A stretch of 64,000 nucleotides of DNA from Holothuria scabra. Taxonomy: Eukaryota; Echinodermata; Holothuroidea; Aspidochirotida; Holothuriidae. Of the stretch, positions 55,101-61,100 are shown one piece after another; the stretch's first letter is position 1, and every line of letters begins with the position of its first letter. The stretch is from positions 49,510,879 to 49,574,878 of the forward strand of contig CM074187.1 of the NCBI GenBank assembly GCA_037179385.1, in the 5' to 3' direction. A program made the translations under genes and the position numbers. The notes under the pieces were generated by a model that did not search any database, had not been told where the DNA came from, and saw only the letters and a list, made by a program, of their open reading frames with translations.

Positions 55101-58100
55101 ATTCACCTCATGTGTGTAGATGAATCTGAACAGTCAAATGATTATCTGATATAGTAAGTCATATCTCGGATCTGTCAGCATAAATCTTTCAATTTCCTTG
55201 CTTACCTGTATCATTGATGATTGTACTTTAAATGACTCCTTGATCCCCTCAATTTCACTGAATATGAAGATTTAGAGTTATATATAGACAATAAAATTAA
55301 GAGGATGTAAGGCTGATAGACCTCACCAATAAGCTTTCACGGTAAACCGGTTATATTACCGATACCGGTAATAACCGGTTACGGTTTGGTTCGATTATTG
55401 CCTTGAAGAATAATCGAAAAATCGAAAAAATCGGTAATATCGTAAGAACCGAAAATAATCGTGAATAATTGTGAAATAATCGTAAAAATGTAAGTTACAG
55501 CACTATCTCATCCTAGTTGACAGTACAACTCATCGGTGGCGGGATCCTTTGTGTTTCCATGAGAGTAGATCATTTGCGATGTGTTTTGCAGGGTTACCGG
55601 GGTGCTCGCGAGCCATCATATTACCTGTCCCAAATCTACTACCCAAATCTTTGAAAATGTCACATGCAAAAAGAATCACTTCTTTTACATGATTGCCCCC
55701 GATAATGGACTTATATTTTTGGCCAATTTGGTAAGCGTTCTCCTAGTCTGAGAATGAAGAGAGTCCTTAGAAATTATGTTCAAGTTGGAGAGTTGTTTGC
55801 ACTTCGTTTTCTGAAGTTGAAATTTTCATCAGCGTGCGGCCCGAATTTGCTATCGTCACGTAGTGTGCTACAATACTGCTCACATATGTGTTCGCAGCAA
55901 TATGTACATCACTTCTTGCACACAAGCTGTCTGACAGTGATTAATAGTAACGTTTTACGCAGAAACTTGCAGATATCACCCCGCCCAGCTTGCAAAGACA
56001 GTGCCCGTAACGTTCGGCACGTAAACTGAGCCTAGCATGTGTGCGGTCTTTCATTTCATACGGTATGCAACCTCGAGTAAAATGACAAAAAAAAAACACA
56101 ACTCGAAAATTACACAATGATTAAGCGTGTCACTTTTACCCAAATCAACACTTTGCCGCTATGTGTAAAGTACTAAGATATCACTGTAATGACACCGAAA
56201 ATATTCACGATTTTTTAGACAGGCCATTACATACATGTTTGGGAGACCCAGAGTGGCATTCGTGCATACTACGAATTTTACGAATGAAAGCTATGTCAGC
56301 ATGCCCGGATGTCATCACGAGACTAGCTGCGTAAGAACGTTCATAGCCCTTTAGTAATATAGGCATTGGAGAGTAAAATTTTTCTTACTTGGCTCTAGTG
56401 ACTCTTGTCTGTTAAGATTGTCATTTTTTATTTGAAACAAAAGAGACGATACAACCTTGTGACATGTGAAGTGTTATTGAACTTGTGAATGTGATCTCGG
56501 AAAATATTATGGATGTACTAACAAAATGTTGTCATGTTTTAGTCACCATAACACCGGGTATGGCGATTAGGTACCTAGTTCCCATTTTTGTACCCGTGCA
56601 AATACTAATACAATTTATACAATAAGAGCTGTAATGCGCAGCTTCCAAGTTTTCGGTCAAGCGATCTGTACTGTGCAGATAGGGTGCTCTAAAATCTACT
56701 GCCTGCATTTATTGGCTATTTTAACGTACAGTATTTTTCGGGGCTCAAAGTCATCTTGGTTCGCTGGTACAGCCGAAGTTTCTGTCAACAAGCCGTCTCG
56801 AAATTATCCATACATAATGCTTTTTCTAATTCGTTGTAACTCAAATACCATCGGACGTATCACAGTAATTTGATTGATTTTAACATATATTTTCTACCTT
56901 AAAGTCCCCGCCATTTATTTATTAAGGAAGCGCATCGGGCTGTTTCTTTAACAAAATTCTAATATTTATAAAAAAGGACAAAGATTTGGGAATCCCTATA
57001 TCGATCACCTAGAAGAACGCTCAGTGTAGACGTCACATCAACTGACACAAAATTAACCAATCAGAACACAAGTGCAATTGTATTCTCTGTTCGGTAGCAA
57101 TCCTCATTTATAAACGGTACTATGTACACAACATCTCTCATAATCGCTCGCGATAGCTTCGCGAAAAGATCGAGGGTGAATGTGTGGCTTACGTTAGTAC
57201 ATTAAACAGGAAGTTGCCACGTGGCCAAAAGCCACGTGGAAGCAAGCTGTACATAAATTTATGTACTTATTTGCATTACATTCGTGGCTAACTGGAGTGC
57301 ACCACTTGCATTATTTTAGTATGGCTTATACTACCGTCCCTAGGGACATGCGTAGTTTCGTCGATCCCTGATGTTGAAATCGGGCGACCCGTATAAATCC
57401 CGATGGTCCACGTAACTCTCATTGAAAAGTTTTAGAATGATCGTTGAATGAAAGCAAGCATAATTTTAGGACTACAAACGAATAATGAAGGGATATAACA
57501 CTTTGGTGTACAGCAGGTTCTACCCTAAAAGTTCAATGCTTTTGTTTTATTAGCCAAGCAGAAAATTTTAGGGCTCAGTTTGTAGTAGAGCAGACCCGCA
57601 CACGTAGGGGAAAAACACGGACAATAAGCGCAGTCGGATTGTTGGCAGGTTTAGCACTGATGGAGAGCTAGCCAGCGGGAGGGCCAGGGCGGGGATTATA
57701 AACAAAAAAGTCAGTTTCCGTTCCTGATTTCCATACATTGCGGGCACATATTTTATGAACATTGTTTGAAGTTTATATAGCTGAGCCCGAGAGCATAAAT
57801 AAAAAGGGTTCTTTGCTTTTGATAAATTGTAGTATAATTACCAGTCAAGTACCGCAACTGAGGCATCCAGTTCCGCTGGCTTACGGATACAAAGATGTAC
57901 GTAACTTGCTTGCTACAGCACATATGTCAACTTACAAACTTAATGTAATATGTGCGGGGAAAAAACCGGTTATAATCGAAGTACGATTTTTAGACGTCCG
58001 ATTATACCGGTTATGTTTTTTGGGAATACCGTGAAAGCTGACTCACCAATGGCTGACTTCACCAGCTGCTTGTGTTCGTCTACAGCAGTCTGTATTTGTT

Positions 58101-61100
58101 GGTGTAACTTGATGGCACATGTTTCTCCAAAAGATGGTACGTTCTGTGACATCATATGCATAAGTTCTGTAGGATTTTTTGTAGCAATCTGAAAATGCTT
58201 GCACTCTACATTGCCCCTCCCCACCACCCATTTTCACATTTAATCCGTACTTACCAGCAGTATGTCCCTGGCAAACTACTTAAAAGCATGGTGGGTCTGG
58301 TCAGCCTCTATAGAGGGCACCCTCAATATTCTTTGCTACTTGCCTGTCCAAAGACATCACCCACTATAGATCTGTGTGCAAATTTTTGCTGTTTTTGCCA
58401 TTATGAAACTTGTCAATATTTTTTTTCTTTTTCCCAGGGCTTCTACGAGGGTGTTAGCGGTGTGGTCAAGGATCCTCTCAAGGGTGCCAAGAAGGAGGGT
58501 GCTAAGGGATTCTTTAAAGGTGTTGGAAAGGGCCTTGCAGGAGTGGTTGCCAAACCAACAGGGGGCATCATTGACTTTGCAAGTGGCACCTTTGAAGGAA
58601 TTCGCAGGTTAGTTAATTTTCTATGTGTTTGCCCTTTTTATGTTAGCTTTGATAAATGAAGGCATAGGGTAAGATTCTTCAACGTTTCTTCAATAATAAA
58701 CTTTATTCACTGTAGCACAGTCTGTGCAGAATTAAAAAGTTTTGTAGAGATGACTATTACAATTAGTGTGACTTTGTTCGGTACACATAAATATTTAAAA
58801 AATGGAACAGGAGATAAAGGTTGATCTTTACATTATTAGGGGAGAGGAGAATGGCTGTACTGTTTAAGTGGTGACAGATTTAGTGAACCACAATCGATGA
58901 CCATTAATATTTTCAATCCCATTGTTAACCCGTATTTTTGATGCTGATACGATAAAAATCTCCTTTAGTCCACTGAACATGAGGGTTAAGAATTGCATGT
59001 AAACAGTAAAATTGAGAATATTTAAGGCCAGTAGCTTACTTAATTACTAGAATACATGGATTTGTCTTTACTCAAACAAAATATGATCTTCAAACTGTTA
59101 ATTTCGTTTGCTTTCCTATTCCAAGGGTTGTTGATGTCAGCGAAGAGGTGAAAAAGATTAGAGCACCCAGGTACCTAGGACCTGATGGCGTCACAAGACC
59201 ATATGTAAGGCATGATGCAGAGGGGCTGGCTCTCCTTCAAATGACTGAGAAGGGCAAATTTGCAGCTATGGAGGACTATGTGGCCCATATGATGGTAACC
59301 TCGGACAAGAAAAGTTATCTGTTGGTTACTACAAGGTGAGGGCAGCAGACGTCTAATACATTTTGTGAAATGATACATTTGGCTTTGTTGTATGGTATAG
59401 TTAAGCAATTCTTTTCTGTATTTATGTTTTTCTTTTGAATGCATGTATTCCCATTACACAAGTGTCTTGAGGTGCTTTTAACTCTATCTTAACGCACATT
59501 GTGATTTAATCTGAGAAAAATTAGGAAGAATAAAATGCGAATTAACATGTTTGCCAGAAATATAATTAAATTTGGTTTGTGCTCACCAACATTCTGTTTC
59601 TATAAGGCATGAATGTCTTGTGGTATTAAGGCATTTGACTTGGTGGTTTAGTGTCTCTGTTTGTTTTGCACGTAAAATCCTAATGATTTAATGGCAGGCA
59701 TTTATTGTTACCATAGCGCCAATTTATCAGTCATTGCTTTCCTTTTGCCCTTTCAGTCGTATCATCTATGCCCACCGTGGAGATGTCATGGGCTCGTGGG
59801 TGGTGGACTTCGAATTCCACTTTAAAACTTTAAAGGAGGACCCAACTCTTTCTGATAAAGGAATCCTCATAACACCCAAGGTAATGTCTGCCAACTGGTT
59901 ACATGTGTGCAATTTATCGGTTATCAAAAGAATAAGGAAAATCCAGAACCATTTGTGAAAGCTTTTCTGTAATAGAACAAGTTTAAATTTAAGCTAGTTT
60001 GGTTGTGCTGATAGCATTAGGTGATATGAACAAACCTATTTTGTAAGGATTATGCAGTGAGATTTGCTGAAATGTAACACAAAATATGCAGCAGGATTTG
60101 AGTACTGTACAAAAGTAGTATAAACCTGGAGGTTTAATGCATCGGTGTCATGTGACTTTATTTTGGGCAGTAATTATGAAGCACTCTGCAAGCAATGACT
60201 TAGTGGTTCAAATTCATGAGTATGGGCAGGGACTGCAGAGGTGGTGTGGGAGGGGTTTCCTTCATCCCAATGTGTAACATCTTTTGAATAAGCACTTGGT
60301 ATGGTGTAGTTGGTTGACATTCATATCCTTCAATTTAGGCATATATATCTTTGTATTCTATGTAATATCTGTAAGAGAAATTGAGTTAGGGGATTATGTA
60401 TAGAGGCTTTTCACATGACGTCATAATACTCTCCTGCGGCCATGTTGGAGTACATGTAACTACGTAGTAAACCATACGGGACGCGCTTGCCCGTTGAATT
60501 TGTACACACCGTGCATATCACAGTGCACACTGTGCAGTGCGTTCGGCACAAAGCCACGTGTATTTGGCATGAATGTCCTCCAGCATGGCGGTTCCGTGAC
60601 GTAATTGCAAAGCCTCTATATGTTGCTGTAAGAAGACATAATATTTCTTCTGGGGCAGACCCAGGGTTTTTTCAGAGGGTGATCTGAAGTGTGATCACCA
60701 ACTGGGGAGAGGGGGGAATACAAGACTGGATACGAAAGGGCGTTTATATAGTTGATGATTTATTTGACGAAAATGGAAATTTTTTTACCCTCAATGACTT
60801 TATTCTTCATTACAATATTATTACAAATTATCTGCAATTTGAAGAATTTAGCTTTGATATTATGTTTACATGGTTAATTGATTCAAATTTGAAAATTAAG
60901 ATTTTAGGCACATTTGAGGTTGCATGCAGGCTATAGTTTATTTGACTGGATAAAAAGACACACCTGACTTGTAAGGATAACCACCCTCATGGCACACACG
61001 TTAATTGGTGTTTAAAAATTTTTGGTGGTCCAGAGAGCAGGGGGATCCAGACCTCCTAGACTCCCCTCCACCCGATCTTTACCTACCTTCTATGTAACGT

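Noticed and set aside
55700..56900. Short open frames inside the 2.7-kb hAT-like element as a transposase remnant
   Set aside because: None shows a DDE/D, BED or hAT dimerisation motif I can recognise.
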